64,000 nt of DNA from Natrinema salinisoli (GCF_020405205.1 NZ_CP084469.1:3534001-3598000); one strand, 5' to 3'. Counted from the first letter of the stretch, positions 50,316-59,866 are shown. The notes: generated from the sequence alone by a model not told the origin. Numbers and translations are program-made.

Positions 50316-51569
50316 CTACACCGGCTCGCCGAACGCGTACATCGTCTCGTGGGCCGTTATCTCGAGGTCGAGGAAGTCGCCGGGCTCGATGCCGTGGTCG
50401 CTCGCGTTCTGGACGATGACCTGGCGATACGCCGAATCACGACACTTCACGGAGTCGGCGGTTCCCTCCTCAACGACCAGGCAGTCCTCGCGGCGCTCGC
50501 CGACCATGTCCGCGTAGGCCTCGCGGACGATCTCGCGCTTGACCTCGCTCATCGCCTTCGAGCGTTCCTTCTTGATCGTCCCGCCGAGTCCCTTCATGTC
50601 GGCGGCGTCGGTTCCCGGCCGCTTCGAGAAGCGAGTGACGTTGATCTTCTCCGGGCGGGTTTCTCGCAGGAGGGCCATCGACTGTTCGTGGTCGCGGTCG
50701 GTCTCGGTGGGGAAGCCGACGATGAAGTCCGTCGATAGCGTCCAGTACTCGAGCGCGTCGTCGAAGGTCTCGACGACCTCGACGTACTCCTCGACCTGGT
50801 GCTGGCGACGCATGTCGCCGAGCACGTCGTCGCTCCCTGACTGAACCGGCGCGTGCAGGAAGTCGTAGAGTTCGTCGTTCGCGGCGAAGACCGCGGCCAG
50901 TTCCTCGCGGATGCCGTGGACGCCCTTCGGGTTGGCCATCCCCACGCGGACCCGGAACTCGCCCTCGATCTCGCAGATCTCCTCGAGCAGCCGGTGGAGC
51001 TTGCGCTCGCCCTCGTCCCAGCCGTAGACGCCGGTGTCCTGGCCGGTGATTCTGATCTCCTTCGCGCCGGCGTGGATGAGCGCGCGGGCTTTCTCGACGT
51101 TCTCCTCGATCGACGGCGAGTCGATCTTGCCGGTCGCCTGCTTGGTAATGCAGTACGAGCAGTCGGACATGCAGCCCCGCGCGATGGGGAGGATGCCGAC
51201 GACGCCGTCGAGGATGGGCTCGGCGTCGGGGGTCGTCGTCGGACACTCGCCGTTGGTGACCGCCTCGGGCACCTCGTCCCAGTGGAGCACCTGCCCGTCG
51301 ACGTCCGCTCGTGCAAACTCCTCCCCCTGTGCCAGCGCCATACAGCCCGTGATGAAGAGATCGGCCGTCTCGTCGGCCAGCTCCTCGGCCCGCCGGAGCA
51401 TGTTCCGCTCGGTCTTCTCGACGACGGTACAGGTGTTGAGGATCGCGACGTCCGCCTCGTCCGGGCCGTCGACCCGGTAATGGCCCGCGTCGCGGAGCCG
51501 TCGCTCGATCTCGCGACTCTCCCCGCGGTTCGACGTACAGCCGTACGTTTCGATGTGATACCGGGCCAT
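50316..51569 (-). CDS. tRNA-t6A methylthiotransferase (MtaB/CDKAL1-like)
   Basis: A 417-residue radical SAM enzyme that converts t6A37 to ms2t6A37 in tRNAs reading ANN codons. The N-terminal UPF0004 domain has three cluster Cys: YGCTSN (Cys11), NTCTVV and TGCMAL. The radical SAM motif is ARGCMSDCSYC, and the C-terminal 60 residues form the TRAM domain (CLVVEEGTADSVKCRDSAYR). Archaeal and eukaryotic forms (e-MtaB) have this order. The start is the ATG at 51569; the longer frame from 51620 is not conserved. Confidence 0.95.
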   Translation of the reverse strand: MARYHIETYGCTSNRGESREIERRLRDAGHYRVDGPDEADVAILNTCTVVEKTERNMLRRAEELADETADLFITGCMALAQGEEFARADVDGQVLHWDEVPEAVTNGECPTTTPDAEPILDGVVGILPIARGCMSDCSYCITKQATGKIDSPSIEENVEKARALIHAGAKEIRITGQDTGVYGWDEGERKLHRLLEEICEIEGEFRVRVGMANPKGVHGIREELAAVFAANDELYDFLHAPVQSGSDDVLGDMRRQHQVEEYVEVVETFDDALEYWTLSTDFIVGFPTETDRDHEQSMALLRETRPEKINVTRFSKRPGTDAADMKGLGGTIKKERSKAMSEVKREIVREAYADMVGERREDCLVVEEGTADSVKCRDSAYRQVIVQNASDHGIEPGDFLDLEITAHETMYAFGEPV

Positions 51570-51630
51570 TCGCTTGCACCGTTCTCGGGGCTGGTGAATC
51601 AAAAGCGCGACGGATCGCACCCGCCGTCGG

Positions 51631-51990
51631 TTACCGCTCGTCAGCGTCGGAACCGCCCTCTTCAGTGCCAGAATCGACCTCTTCGTCCAGCGCCTCGAGC
51701 GCCGCCCGACCGACCGAAAGCCCCCGGCGGCCGGTCGGCTCCTGCGTCACGAGGACGCCCGCGGAGAAGTCCGGATCGCCGTCGTCGTCGTAAATCCCGT
51801 CCGGACTCGTCCCGATCCGGACCGACTCGCGGACCGTCAACATCGCCTCCCGGATCGCGTCGTCCCGGTCGTCCGCGGCGGCGACGTCCAGGTACTCGAT
51901 CCCCTCGTCGCGACTCGATAACCGCTCGAGGACGGCATCGACATGTTCCTCGGCGCGCTCCGAATCGTAAATATAGTGTCTGACGCGCAT
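51631..51990 (-). CDS. Conserved haloarchaeal hypothetical protein
   Basis: A 119-residue acidic protein. The first 60 residues (VRHYIYDSERAEEHVDAVLERLS, IEYLDVAAADDRDDAIREAML, shown in parts) have an alternating strand-helix pattern similar to a thioredoxin-like or ferredoxin-like fold. The middle (GVLVTQEPTGRRGLSVGRAALEAL) carries another strand. The tail is acidic. No motif or family is recognised. It lies 61 bases upstream of the tRNA methylthiotransferase on the same strand. Confidence 0.7.
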   Translation of the reverse strand: MRVRHYIYDSERAEEHVDAVLERLSSRDEGIEYLDVAAADDRDDAIREAMLTVRESVRIGTSPDGIYDDDGDPDFSAGVLVTQEPTGRRGLSVGRAALEALDEEVDSGTEEGGSDADER

Positions 51991-52052
51991 CGGTGCTTAT
52001 CGCCCGTCGCCCTTCGAGACGTTCGTACTCGCACCCGCTCCCCGTGAGTCCC

Positions 52053-52385
52053 TCACAGCGAGATCCCGACCAGTCTGACGAGGACGAGCACCATCGCGAT
52101 CGCTCCGAGGGCGACGAACAGCGCGTTCTCGAGGTCGGGATCGCCGGCTTCGATCGGCGTCGAACTCGCCTCGGGTGCGTATTCGTCCGCCTCGCTCGTC
52201 TCGTCGCCCGCCGACTCGTCGTCAGTACTCGAGCCGGAGAGGTCGAGCGGGATCCGATCCCGCTCGGCATCGCTCGATCCCGTCTGGCTCGAGTCGGTCG
52301 CCGTTCGGACGTCCGGCTCCGTCGCCGACCGCTCGTTCCATCGGTCGTCGGCGGTGTCGTCGTTCTCGGACCGGTCGCCTGCCAT
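52053..52385 (-). CDS. Tail-anchored acidic membrane protein, DUF7312-like
   Basis: A 110-residue protein with a long, very acidic, Ser/Asp-rich N-terminal region and one C-terminal helix (ALFVALGAIAMVLVLVRLVGISL, from about residue 88; helix shown in part). This makes it a tail-anchored protein with its body in the cytoplasm. It resembles a haloarchaeal family listed as DUF7312. The start ATG is at 52385. It lies beside the pyruvate kinase gene, and the two may be co-transcribed; no function is known. Confidence 0.72.
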   Translation of the reverse strand: MAGDRSENDDTADDRWNERSATEPDVRTATDSSQTGSSDAERDRIPLDLSGSSTDDESAGDETSEADEYAPEASSTPIEAGDPDLENALFVALGAIAMVLVLVRLVGISL

Positions 52386-52463
52386 ATGCCGTCGTAACGC
52401 CCCCGTGGTCAAAAACCCGCGGTCCGAGCGCGGAGCGCAGTCGCGGTCAGTCGCTCCGATCGC

Positions 52464-54221
52464 TCAGGGCCGTTCCGGACGTCCCTCGATATCGCCGCCG
52501 TAGACGACGCCGCGCTCGGCGTCGACGGTGACGACGTCTCCGGTCGCGAGGTCGCCGACCTCGGCGTCGCTGATCATCGGAATCCCCAGTTCGCGGGCGA
52601 CCATCGCCGGATACCCGGTCATTCCCCGCTCGGCGTTGACGATACCGGCGATTCGGCTCGTATCGCCGGTGAACTCCTCGTCGAAGTCGACGGGCAACGC
52701 GAGGATGGCCCCGTCGGGGACGTCCGAGAGGTCGCCGTCGGTCACGTGAACGACCGGTCCGGTCGCCCGGCCCTCGACGACCACCTGTCCGGTCGTCAGC
52801 GCGTCCGCCGCGACGTGGACCTTCAGCATGTTCGTCGTGTTGGCCCCCTCGAGATCGGTCATCATCCCGCAGAGGACGACGACGGTGTCCCCGCTCTCGG
52901 CGACGCCGGCGTCCAGTGCGGCCTGAACCGCCTTCTCGACGACGGCGTCGGCACCCTGATCCGAAACGGGCGCGTACAGCGGCGTCACCCCCCACGTCAG
53001 CGCGAGCTGGCGGCGGACCGCCTGACTCGGCGTCGAGGCGACGACCGGAACGCCGGGCCGGTACTTCGCCGTTTTCAGCGCCGTGTAACCGGACTCAGTG
53101 GCAGCGACGACCGCGTCCGCTCCGATGTCCCGCGCCAGGAACCGCGCCGAACGCGCCAGTGCGTCCGTTCGCGCCTCGCCGGACGCCGGAACGCGCTGCT
53201 CGAGCAATTCGGCGTGTTCCTCGGAGCGTTCGACCTCGCGGATGATGCTGTCCATCGCGTCGACGACTTCGATGGGGTGATCGCCGACGGCGGTCTCGGC
53301 CGACAGCATGACCGCGTCGGTGCCGTCGAGGACGGCGTTGGCGACGTCGGACGCCTCCGCGCGCGTCGGCCGGCGGGCGTGAACCATCGAATCGAGCATC
53401 TCCGTCGCCGTGATGACCGGTCGCCCGGCCTCGCGACTCTTCCGAATGATTCGCTTCTGGATCATCGGTACGTCCTCCATCGGACACTCCACGCCGAGGT
53501 CTCCCCGCGCGACCATCACGCCGTAGGCGGCGTCGATGATCTCGTCTAAATTCTCCACCGCGCCGGCGCGCTCGATCTTGGCGATGATCGGGATGTCCGC
53601 GTCGTTTTCCTCGAGGACCTCGCCGACCTCGTAGACGTCCTCGGCGTCCCGGACGAAACTCGCCGCGACGAAGTCGACGCCCTTCTCGGCGGCTAACTCG
53701 AGGTCCGCGCGGTCCTTCTCGGTGACGACGTCGAGGTCGAGTTCGACGCCGGGCACGTTGACCCCTTTCCGGCTGCTCAGCTCGCCGCCGGTGTCGATGC
53801 GCGCGCGAACCGCGTCGCCCTCGTGGCCCAGCACGGTCGCCTCGATCAGCCCGTCGTCGAGCAGGATGCGGTCCCCGGGCTCGACGGCGTCGATCGACAC
53901 CGAGAGGCCGACCGTCTCCGGTGTCGCCTCCTCTCCCTCGACGAACCGGATCTCGGAGCCCGTCTCCAGCGTCACCGTCTCGCCCTCGGGCAGCGGCGCA
54001 GTTCGGATCTCCGGCCCCTTCGTATCGAGCATGATCGCGACGGGTTCCGTTCGCTCCTCGTCGACCGCCCGGACGCGATCGATCAGCTCGGCGCGATCCT
54101 CGCGGGTCCCGTGGCTCGCGTTCAGCCGCGCGACGGACATCCCGGCGTCGGCGAGCTCCCGGATCGTTCCCCGGTCGTTCGACGCCGGCCCCAGCGTACA
54201 GACGATCTTCGCATTTCTCAT
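52464..54221 (-). CDS. pyk: Pyruvate kinase with C-terminal PEP-swivel-like domain
   Basis: A 585-residue glycolytic enzyme (PEP plus ADP to pyruvate plus ATP). The core has MRNAKIVCTLGPAS, LDTKGPEIRTAPL, IIAKIERAGAVENLDEI (active-site Lys) and ITATEMLDSMVHARRPTRAEASDVANAVLDGTDA, shown here in parts. After the usual C domain, residues about 480-585 form an extra module as in some Bacillus and archaeal enzymes. In related PEP-utilising domains the phospho-His lies in a TxHAA motif; here the site reads GMTGYPAMVA, so the His is missing. The ATG at 54221 begins the enzyme. Confidence 0.95.
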   Translation of the reverse strand: MRNAKIVCTLGPASNDRGTIRELADAGMSVARLNASHGTREDRAELIDRVRAVDEERTEPVAIMLDTKGPEIRTAPLPEGETVTLETGSEIRFVEGEEATPETVGLSVSIDAVEPGDRILLDDGLIEATVLGHEGDAVRARIDTGGELSSRKGVNVPGVELDLDVVTEKDRADLELAAEKGVDFVAASFVRDAEDVYEVGEVLEENDADIPIIAKIERAGAVENLDEIIDAAYGVMVARGDLGVECPMEDVPMIQKRIIRKSREAGRPVITATEMLDSMVHARRPTRAEASDVANAVLDGTDAVMLSAETAVGDHPIEVVDAMDSIIREVERSEEHAELLEQRVPASGEARTDALARSARFLARDIGADAVVAATESGYTALKTAKYRPGVPVVASTPSQAVRRQLALTWGVTPLYAPVSDQGADAVVEKAVQAALDAGVAESGDTVVVLCGMMTDLEGANTTNMLKVHVAADALTTGQVVVEGRATGPVVHVTDGDLSDVPDGAILALPVDFDEEFTGDTSRIAGIVNAERGMTGYPAMVARELGIPMISDAEVGDLATGDVVTVDAERGVVYGGDIEGRPERP

Positions 54222-54355
54222 ACCGGGCCCTACCGGCAGCATCGCCTAAAAGATAGTCACTTACTCGCGTTCGAGTACTAGTCTCGATACGAATGCGACC
54301 GACCCCGTCGTCTGCCACGGCAACCGTTTTGCACGGACCGGTCCTCGCGTCCGAC

Positions 54356-54643
54356 ATGCCGACCTACGCGACCCTCGTCGATCTCGCCGACCGCGACGTC
54401 CAGAACGCACAGGAACTCGCGACGCTCTGGGGCGAGATCAGGACCGAGTTCGAGACTCACGGCGCGGAACTCCGCGACTCCTACGCCGCGCTCGGCGAGT
54501 ACGACTTCCTCATCGTCTTCGAGACCGACGACAACGAGGCGGCGTTCAAATCCGCGCTAACGCTCCACCGGCACGGCCTCGAAGGAACGACGATGGAAGT
54601 GATCGACACCGACGACTTCTCGGACGTCGTCGACGAAATCTGA
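54356..54643 (+). CDS. GYD-domain protein
   Basis: A 95-residue protein with a ferredoxin-like fold of the GYD family. MPTYATLVDLADRD starts the fold, and LGEYDFLIVFETDDNEAAFKSAL contains the family segment (GxYD). The function is not known; related proteins are small alpha/beta dimers. It is divergent from pyruvate kinase. The longer frame from 54293 adds an unconserved N-terminus, so the ATG at 54356 is chosen. Confidence 0.87.
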   Translation: MPTYATLVDLADRDVQNAQELATLWGEIRTEFETHGAELRDSYAALGEYDFLIVFETDDNEAAFKSALTLHRHGLEGTTMEVIDTDDFSDVVDEI

Positions 54644-54667
54644 CGGGCGCGTACCGCGTGGCTCGAG

Positions 54668-55432
54668 TCAGTTCGCCGGCCGCTCGAGTAGCCCGATGAC
54701 CTGGTGGCCGCTGACGACTTCGGGGATGACGACCTCGTCGGCACCGATCTCCTTCGCGACCGACTCGTACATCTCCTCGCCGACGCGAACGATGATTTCG
54801 GGCGAGGAGTCGACCGTCCCGCTGACGATCGCGATCTGGATGTTGATATTGGAGTCGTCGATCCCCGCAACGAGTTTCGACGCGCGGTCGACGCCGGCGT
54901 CTCGCAGCACCTCCTCCCGTCTGGCGTCACCTTCGACGAGCAGGTGTCCGTCCTCTCGGACTCGCTGGGCGGTTTTCTCGTCGTTCTCGACGACAACGAC
55001 GGCTCGCCCGTCATCGACGAGGTGGTTCGCGATCGTGCGTCCGAACATCCCGTAGCCGCAGACGATAACGTGATCCTCGGTTTCGGTGAGTCGTTGTTTC
55101 ATCGTTGCTCTGGTTACTTCCGTTCGTATCTGGCCTCCGAACGCCGCAGTGAGGACCGTTTCGCCGATCCACAGTCCCGACAGGACGAGTCCGAACCGCA
55201 CCAGAACCGCGTACGCTTTGGTCGCTCGTTCCGGTCCGTCGTGTTCGGCGAAGTGGAGTTCGATGCTCGTTAGATCGACCAGCCAGAACGTCGCTTCGAC
55301 GAGTCCGACGCCCCCGAGGATCGAGAACCCGAGGACGCCGGCGACCACGACCCCGACGAAGCTACCGATCGGTGCCAGCGCTCGTCGTAAGATCGGCCGA
55401 TCAGTGAGGGCGGAAACGAACGCGGTCCGCAC
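54668..55432 (-). CDS. Ion-channel-like membrane protein with RCK/TrkA-N domain, degenerate filter
   Basis: A 254-residue protein with two helices (about 18-45 and 72-95) flanking a pore-loop-like segment, then an RCK domain (HVIVCGYGMFGRTIANHL, GDARREEVLRDAGVDRASKLV, shown in parts). GYGMFG is the NAD-binding glycine loop. The pore loop reads FWLVDLTSIELHF; the usual TVGYGD selectivity filter is absent (TSIEL). So it is probably not a standard K+ channel; it could be a filter-variant channel, a regulator, or another ligand-gated membrane protein. This form recurs in haloarchaea as I recall. Single gene. Confidence 0.82.
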   Translation of the reverse strand: MRTAFVSALTDRPILRRALAPIGSFVGVVVAGVLGFSILGGVGLVEATFWLVDLTSIELHFAEHDGPERATKAYAVLVRFGLVLSGLWIGETVLTAAFGGQIRTEVTRATMKQRLTETEDHVIVCGYGMFGRTIANHLVDDGRAVVVVENDEKTAQRVREDGHLLVEGDARREEVLRDAGVDRASKLVAGIDDSNINIQIAIVSGTVDSSPEIIVRVGEEMYESVAKEIGADEVVIPEVVSGHQVIGLLERPAN

Positions 55433-55555
55433 GGTCGGTCTTCGGTAACAATCGACATATAGTTGGTTGGTACTGCAACCGGCACCCGAGAGAGACGTCT
55501 CGAGAGGTGAGAAAAATAGTCGTCCGTTTCGAGTCGGCTCTCCAGCCGGTCGGCG

Positions 55556-57751
55556 TTACCGAACCTTCTCGCCGACGTCGGCGTCGCCGTGGGTCGTCAG
55601 CAGGTCTGCCTCCTCGCCGGCCGCGAGGATCATTCCGTTGGACTCGACGCCGAACAGCTCCGCTTTCTCCATGTTCGAGAGCAGGACGCACTTCTCGCCC
55701 GGCAACTCGTCGAGGTCGTGGAGTTGCTTGATCCCGGCGACGATCTGCCGCGTCTCGAAGCCGATGTCGACCTCGAGGCGCGCGAGGTCGTCCGCGCCCT
55801 CGATGCCCTCGGCCGCCTCGATCCGACCGACGCGGATATCGAGCGCCTGGAAGTCGTCGAAACTGATTCGGTCCTCTGCCAGCGCCTCGAGGTCGCCCGT
55901 GTCTGTCATACTCTCGGATTCGCTCGCGTCGGTGTCGTCGCTTTCGGTTTCGGCCGCATCGCCGTCGGATTCCTCGTCGTCGTCCGACGCCGCTTCGACG
56001 CGCTCTTCGAGCTTTGCGGTGAGTTCTTCGACCCGCTCGTCCTCGATCTTCTCGAAGAGCTCGCCGGGTTCCTCGAAGGTCTGCGGTGGGGCCTCGAGTG
56101 CGTGCTCGAGGCGGGCGTCCGCGACGTCGCCGTCCTCGCCGATCTGTGCCCACAGCGCCTGTGCCTTGTCGGGAGTGATCGGTTCGATGAGGACGCCGAC
56201 GGCCTTGGCGATCTGGACGCAGTCGCGGATGACCTGTGCGGCTCGCTCGGGGTCCTCGTCGGTGAGTTTCCAGGGCTCGTTGCGCTGGATGTACTCGTTG
56301 CCGTACTGCGCGAGTCCCGTGGCGGCCTGACCGACCCCGCGCATGGAGTAGTCGTTGACGTTCTCGCGGGCGTCGGCGATGGCGTCCTCGATGCGTTCTC
56401 GGACCTCCTCGGAGACGTCCGCGTCCGGCGTGCCCTCGAAGTTGCGGTAGGCGAAGAGCAGCGAGCGGTACCAGAAGTTGCCCACGGTGCCGACGAGTTC
56501 GCCGTTGACTTTCTCCTGGAAGGCGTCCCAGGAGAAGTCGACATCCTGCTGGAGCCCGCCCGTCGTCGTCAGGTAGTACCGCAGCAGGTCGGGGTGGAAC
56601 CCCTCGTCCAGGTACTCTTTTGCCCAGATCGCACGGTTACGACTGGTCGAGAGCCCCTTGCCGTTGATCGTTATGAACCCGGTCGCGGCGATTCCGCGGG
56701 GCTTGTTGTAGCCCGCGCCCTCGAGCATCGCCGGCCAGAAGATCGCGTGGTGCTGGATGATGTCCCGGCCGATGACGTGCATGATCTCGCCGTCCCCCTT
56801 CCAGACCTGCTCCCAGTCGTACTCGTCCGTGCCGACGCGTTCTGAGTACTGCTTCGTGCTCGAGATGTACTCGATCGGGGCGTCGACCCAGACGTAGAGG
56901 ACGAGGTCGTCGCCGTCGTCTCGCGGCTTCGCCGCTTGACTGTCCACGGAACTCCGTTCCGCGCTACCTCCGTCTCGTTGCTCCTCCGGAGCAACGCTAT
57001 CGCCATCATCGGGATAGTCGATTCCCCAGTCCATGTCCCGCGTGATACACCAGTCCTGCAGGCCGTCTTCGATCCACTGGCGCGGCTGGTTGCGCGCGTT
57101 CGAGGTGCCTTCGAGCCCGTCGAGGAACTCGGTGAGGAAGTCGGTGAACTCGGAGACCTCGAAGAACTTGTGGGTCCGCTCGCGGTATTCGGCTGGGTTC
57201 CCCGTGATCGTACTCGTCGGGTCCTCGACTTCGCCCGGCTCGAGGTGGCGCTGACAGCCCTCGTCGCACTCGTCGCCACGGGCTTTTGCTCCGCAGTAGG
57301 GACAGGTTCCCTCGACGTAGCGGTCGGGGAGGTACTGGTCGGCTTCGGGGTCGTAGGCGACCTGAATCTCTTTCTCGTAGATGTAGCCCTCGTCGTCCAG
57401 CGTACGGACGATCTCCTGGGTCAGCTCGGTGTTGGTTTCGTCGTGAGTGTGGCCGTAGTTGTCGAAGTCGACGTTGAACTTTGGGAACGTCTCCTCGTAC
57501 TGTTCGTGCCAGTCAAGCGCGAAGTCCTCCGGATCGACGCCCTGCTGTTCGGCGTTGACGGCAACCGGCGTCCCGTGCATGTCCGACCCGCAGACGTAGA
57601 TCGATTCCTGGCCCAGCATCTCGAGCGCGCGGTTGAACGCATCTGCACCGATATAGCCCCGCAGGTGACCGATGTGCAGGTCGCCGTTGGCGTAGGGCAA
57701 CCCGCAGGTCACGACGGCGGGTTCGTCCGTCGGAAACTCGTCGTGGCTCAT
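55556..57751 (-). CDS. metG: Methionyl-tRNA synthetase with in-frame hairpin insert
   Basis: A 731-residue class I synthetase. HIGHLRGY is the HIGH motif, and KGLSTSRN is the KMSKS equivalent. The zinc knuckle is CPYCGAKARGDEC. The C-terminal 120 residues are an EMAP/tRNA-binding domain (ALDIRVGRIEAAEG), after an acidic linker. At about residues 250-280 there is an insert absent from the usual sequence, SVAPEEQRDGGSAERSSVDS and so on, between two copies of DDGD; it is encoded by three consecutive hairpins at 56923-56995. The frame is intact, so the gene should work. The start is the ATG at 57751. Confidence 0.96.
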   Translation of the reverse strand: MSHDEFPTDEPAVVTCGLPYANGDLHIGHLRGYIGADAFNRALEMLGQESIYVCGSDMHGTPVAVNAEQQGVDPEDFALDWHEQYEETFPKFNVDFDNYGHTHDETNTELTQEIVRTLDDEGYIYEKEIQVAYDPEADQYLPDRYVEGTCPYCGAKARGDECDEGCQRHLEPGEVEDPTSTITGNPAEYRERTHKFFEVSEFTDFLTEFLDGLEGTSNARNQPRQWIEDGLQDWCITRDMDWGIDYPDDGDSVAPEEQRDGGSAERSSVDSQAAKPRDDGDDLVLYVWVDAPIEYISSTKQYSERVGTDEYDWEQVWKGDGEIMHVIGRDIIQHHAIFWPAMLEGAGYNKPRGIAATGFITINGKGLSTSRNRAIWAKEYLDEGFHPDLLRYYLTTTGGLQQDVDFSWDAFQEKVNGELVGTVGNFWYRSLLFAYRNFEGTPDADVSEEVRERIEDAIADARENVNDYSMRGVGQAATGLAQYGNEYIQRNEPWKLTDEDPERAAQVIRDCVQIAKAVGVLIEPITPDKAQALWAQIGEDGDVADARLEHALEAPPQTFEEPGELFEKIEDERVEELTAKLEERVEAASDDDEESDGDAAETESDDTDASESESMTDTGDLEALAEDRISFDDFQALDIRVGRIEAAEGIEGADDLARLEVDIGFETRQIVAGIKQLHDLDELPGEKCVLLSNMEKAELFGVESNGMILAAGEEADLLTTHGDADVGEKVR
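56923..56995. repeat. Three consecutive perfect hairpins inside metG
   Basis: Hairpin 1: GCGGC-TTC-GCCGC (56923-56935). Hairpin 2: CGGAAC-TCC-GTTCCG (56947-56961). Hairpin 3: GTTGCTCC-TCC-GGAGCAAC (56977-56995). All have three-base loops. Together they make up most of a roughly 90-base in-frame insert flanked by DDGD-encoding sequence. A similar GAA/TTC-loop array occurs at 29021-29047. Confidence 0.75.
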
Positions 57752-57937
57752 GCTCGTCACGTTGCGCTCGCGGGCGTAAAACCCGCCGGTTTCGATCGCT
57801 ACACTCGCGCCCCCTGTGCGCTCCGCCGCAGCAGGTGGTGACACTCACACGATCGGGATTTTTCGTCTCAATTGCTCCGCCCGTCGCTCGTGCTGCGATG
57901 GTAGCGTCCGTGACCGATCGAGGGGAGAAAACACGGA

Positions 57938-58546
57938 TCAGACTGCATATCCATCGTTTCGGAGCGCGAGTTCGACCGCCTGATCGAACCGCTCTCGGAG
58001 GTCGGGGTCGAGCCGTTCGACGCGCTCGTCGGAGTCCGTCAGTTCGAGGCGGCGTTCGTCGCCGCTGCCGTCGGCATCGATGGGACGATACGTTTCGGTG
58101 AATCTCCGGCTATCGTTCCCGTACACGGTTACGGTCACGGATTCCACATCCGACGGGCGTCCGTTCTGTGTCGACGTGTCCACCGCGCCGCTCACTTTCA
58201 CCCGTTCGAAATCGGTGAGATCCGTGCTGAATCCTCCGATCGCGAGCTTTTGGTCGAGCGATTCGCGATCCCATTCGCTCCGCTCGCCCGTTTCCTGATC
58301 CGTCCCGATGACGGTCTCCGGTCCGATCGTCTCTATCGTCCATTTCCTGAGCGATTCCGATGCGAGTTCTTCCGCGGTTCGTGACCGGATGTCTCCCTCC
58401 TGAACCGTGTCACCTTCTTCGACGCGGATATACCGCGAGTTCGAACCGGGAACGTCGACGAATATCTCACCTGATTCCGTGCTGACCAGCGTTTCCACTC
58501 CCTCGATAGTACGGGTAACGAGTTCTCGATTCCTGTCGTTGCTCAT
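57938..58546 (-). CDS. Hypothetical soluble protein
   Basis: A 202-residue, strongly acidic, soluble protein with no recognised domain. The first 80 residues are strand-rich (ELVTRTIEGVETLVSTES, GEIFVDVPGSNSRYIRVEEGD shown in parts), then a helical stretch, and a charged C-terminus with DSDERVERLDPDLRERFDQA. The even acidic composition supports a real gene. The start is the ATG at 58546; the frame is open five codons further upstream. It lies alone between metG and mfnA. Confidence 0.68.
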   Translation of the reverse strand: MSNDRNRELVTRTIEGVETLVSTESGEIFVDVPGSNSRYIRVEEGDTVQEGDIRSRTAEELASESLRKWTIETIGPETVIGTDQETGERSEWDRESLDQKLAIGGFSTDLTDFERVKVSGAVDTSTQNGRPSDVESVTVTVYGNDSRRFTETYRPIDADGSGDERRLELTDSDERVERLDPDLRERFDQAVELALRNDGYAV

Positions 58547-58780
58547 GGTTGATAATCTCACACATCTTTGGGTTCACGCTCATCTAAGGGTGATGCCGGC
58601 ACTATCCATACGAGCACCGGCCCGGATCACGCGTCGCCGTTCGACGCCTGACTCGACCCGTCTCGGCCGCCGTAGCGCTCGGACTACTAGTGCGAACGGT
58701 CCGGCTTTCGGGAACGCCCCTGATCCAGTGAAGACTGCTGGTTCGTCTCACCGGCGTCTGAACCTCTTCGATACAATCAG

Positions 58781-59866
58781 TTAGTCGTCACTCACGACCG
58801 GCACGCTCGCACGCACCTCGAGCCGATCCAGATCACCGATAAACGAGGCCAGCATCTCGCGGGTGACGTGTGGCATACAGACGACGCGCAGTTCGCCGGT
58901 CGCCGTTCGCGAGATCCGCCAGCCCTTGGCTCGCAGCGCGTCGAACGTCGACCGCGGCACGTCGGCCGCGACGAGCGGCAGCGTGGGATCGGCGACCGCG
59001 TAGCCCCGCTTCTCGAGGGCGTCGGCGAGCCACTCGGCGTTGTTCTGCGAGCGGACGTACTGTCGGCGGTAGCCGTCCGGCCACAGTTCCTCCATCGCGG
59101 CGACGGCGCTCGCGACGCCTGCGCCGGAGCGAGTTCCCGTCAGCGTCGCCTGCGAGGTCGACTCGAGGTAGGGCGTGTCGACGGCGAGTTCGTCGAGCAG
59201 GTCGGGCGAGCGGACGAGCAGTCCCCCCGCGGGAACCGCGGCCTGTCCCATCTTGTGGGGGTCGATGGCCATCGTGTCGACGGGCGCGTGGCCGAAGTGC
59301 CAGTCGTAGTCGGTAAAGGGAAGGACGAACCCGCCCCACGCGGCGTCGACGTGGAGGGTGGCGTCGACCGACCGGGCGATCCGGCCGAGTTCCTGAATCG
59401 GATCGACGCGGCCGTACTCGGTCGTTCCCGCGACGCCGATCACCGCGGCGGTGTCGTCGTCGACGGCGGACCGAACGGCCGCGAGGTCGGCCCGGTGGTC
59501 GTCGTCGGTGGGAACGATCCGGAGTTCGACGCCGAGCAGGTCGGCCGCCTTCTGGAAACTGAAGTGGCCGGACTCGGGCATGACGACGTTCGGAGTCCGG
59601 CTGTCGGCCCGTTCGCGGGCGATTCGAACGGCCTGAATGTTGGCCTCCGTGCCGCCGCTCGTGATGTAGCCCGCCGGCTCGTCGAGACCCGCAACGTCGC
59701 TCAACAGCTCGATCGCGTCGTCCTCGAGCGCCGCGACGGTCGGGTAGCTCCCGGGATCGCCGGGATTCGTCGCGAGAAACCGCTCCGCCGCGTCGCGCGC
59801 CGCCGGGTGAGGGTCCGTACACATCGACGAGAGAACCCGGTCGAACGCTTGCGGCTCGGATTGCAT
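58781..59866 (-). CDS. mfnA: PLP-dependent decarboxylase, MfnA-type (Asp/Tyr decarboxylase)
   Basis: A 361-residue group II amino-acid decarboxylase. HVDAAWGGF binds the PLP ring and DPHKMGQ holds the Schiff-base lysine; [11 protein letters not shown] binds the phosphate. In methanogens the enzyme makes tyramine for methanofuran or beta-alanine for coenzyme A. A halophile has no methanofuran, so the aspartate-to-beta-alanine role for CoA is more likely, as described for related archaeal enzymes. It is divergent from the membrane glycosyltransferase. Confidence 0.92.
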   Translation of the reverse strand: MQSEPQAFDRVLSSMCTDPHPAARDAAERFLATNPGDPGSYPTVAALEDDAIELLSDVAGLDEPAGYITSGGTEANIQAVRIARERADSRTPNVVMPESGHFSFQKAADLLGVELRIVPTDDDHRADLAAVRSAVDDDTAAVIGVAGTTEYGRVDPIQELGRIARSVDATLHVDAAWGGFVLPFTDYDWHFGHAPVDTMAIDPHKMGQAAVPAGGLLVRSPDLLDELAVDTPYLESTSQATLTGTRSGAGVASAVAAMEELWPDGYRRQYVRSQNNAEWLADALEKRGYAVADPTLPLVAADVPRSTFDALRAKGWRISRTATGELRVVCMPHVTREMLASFIGDLDRLEVRASVPVVSDD

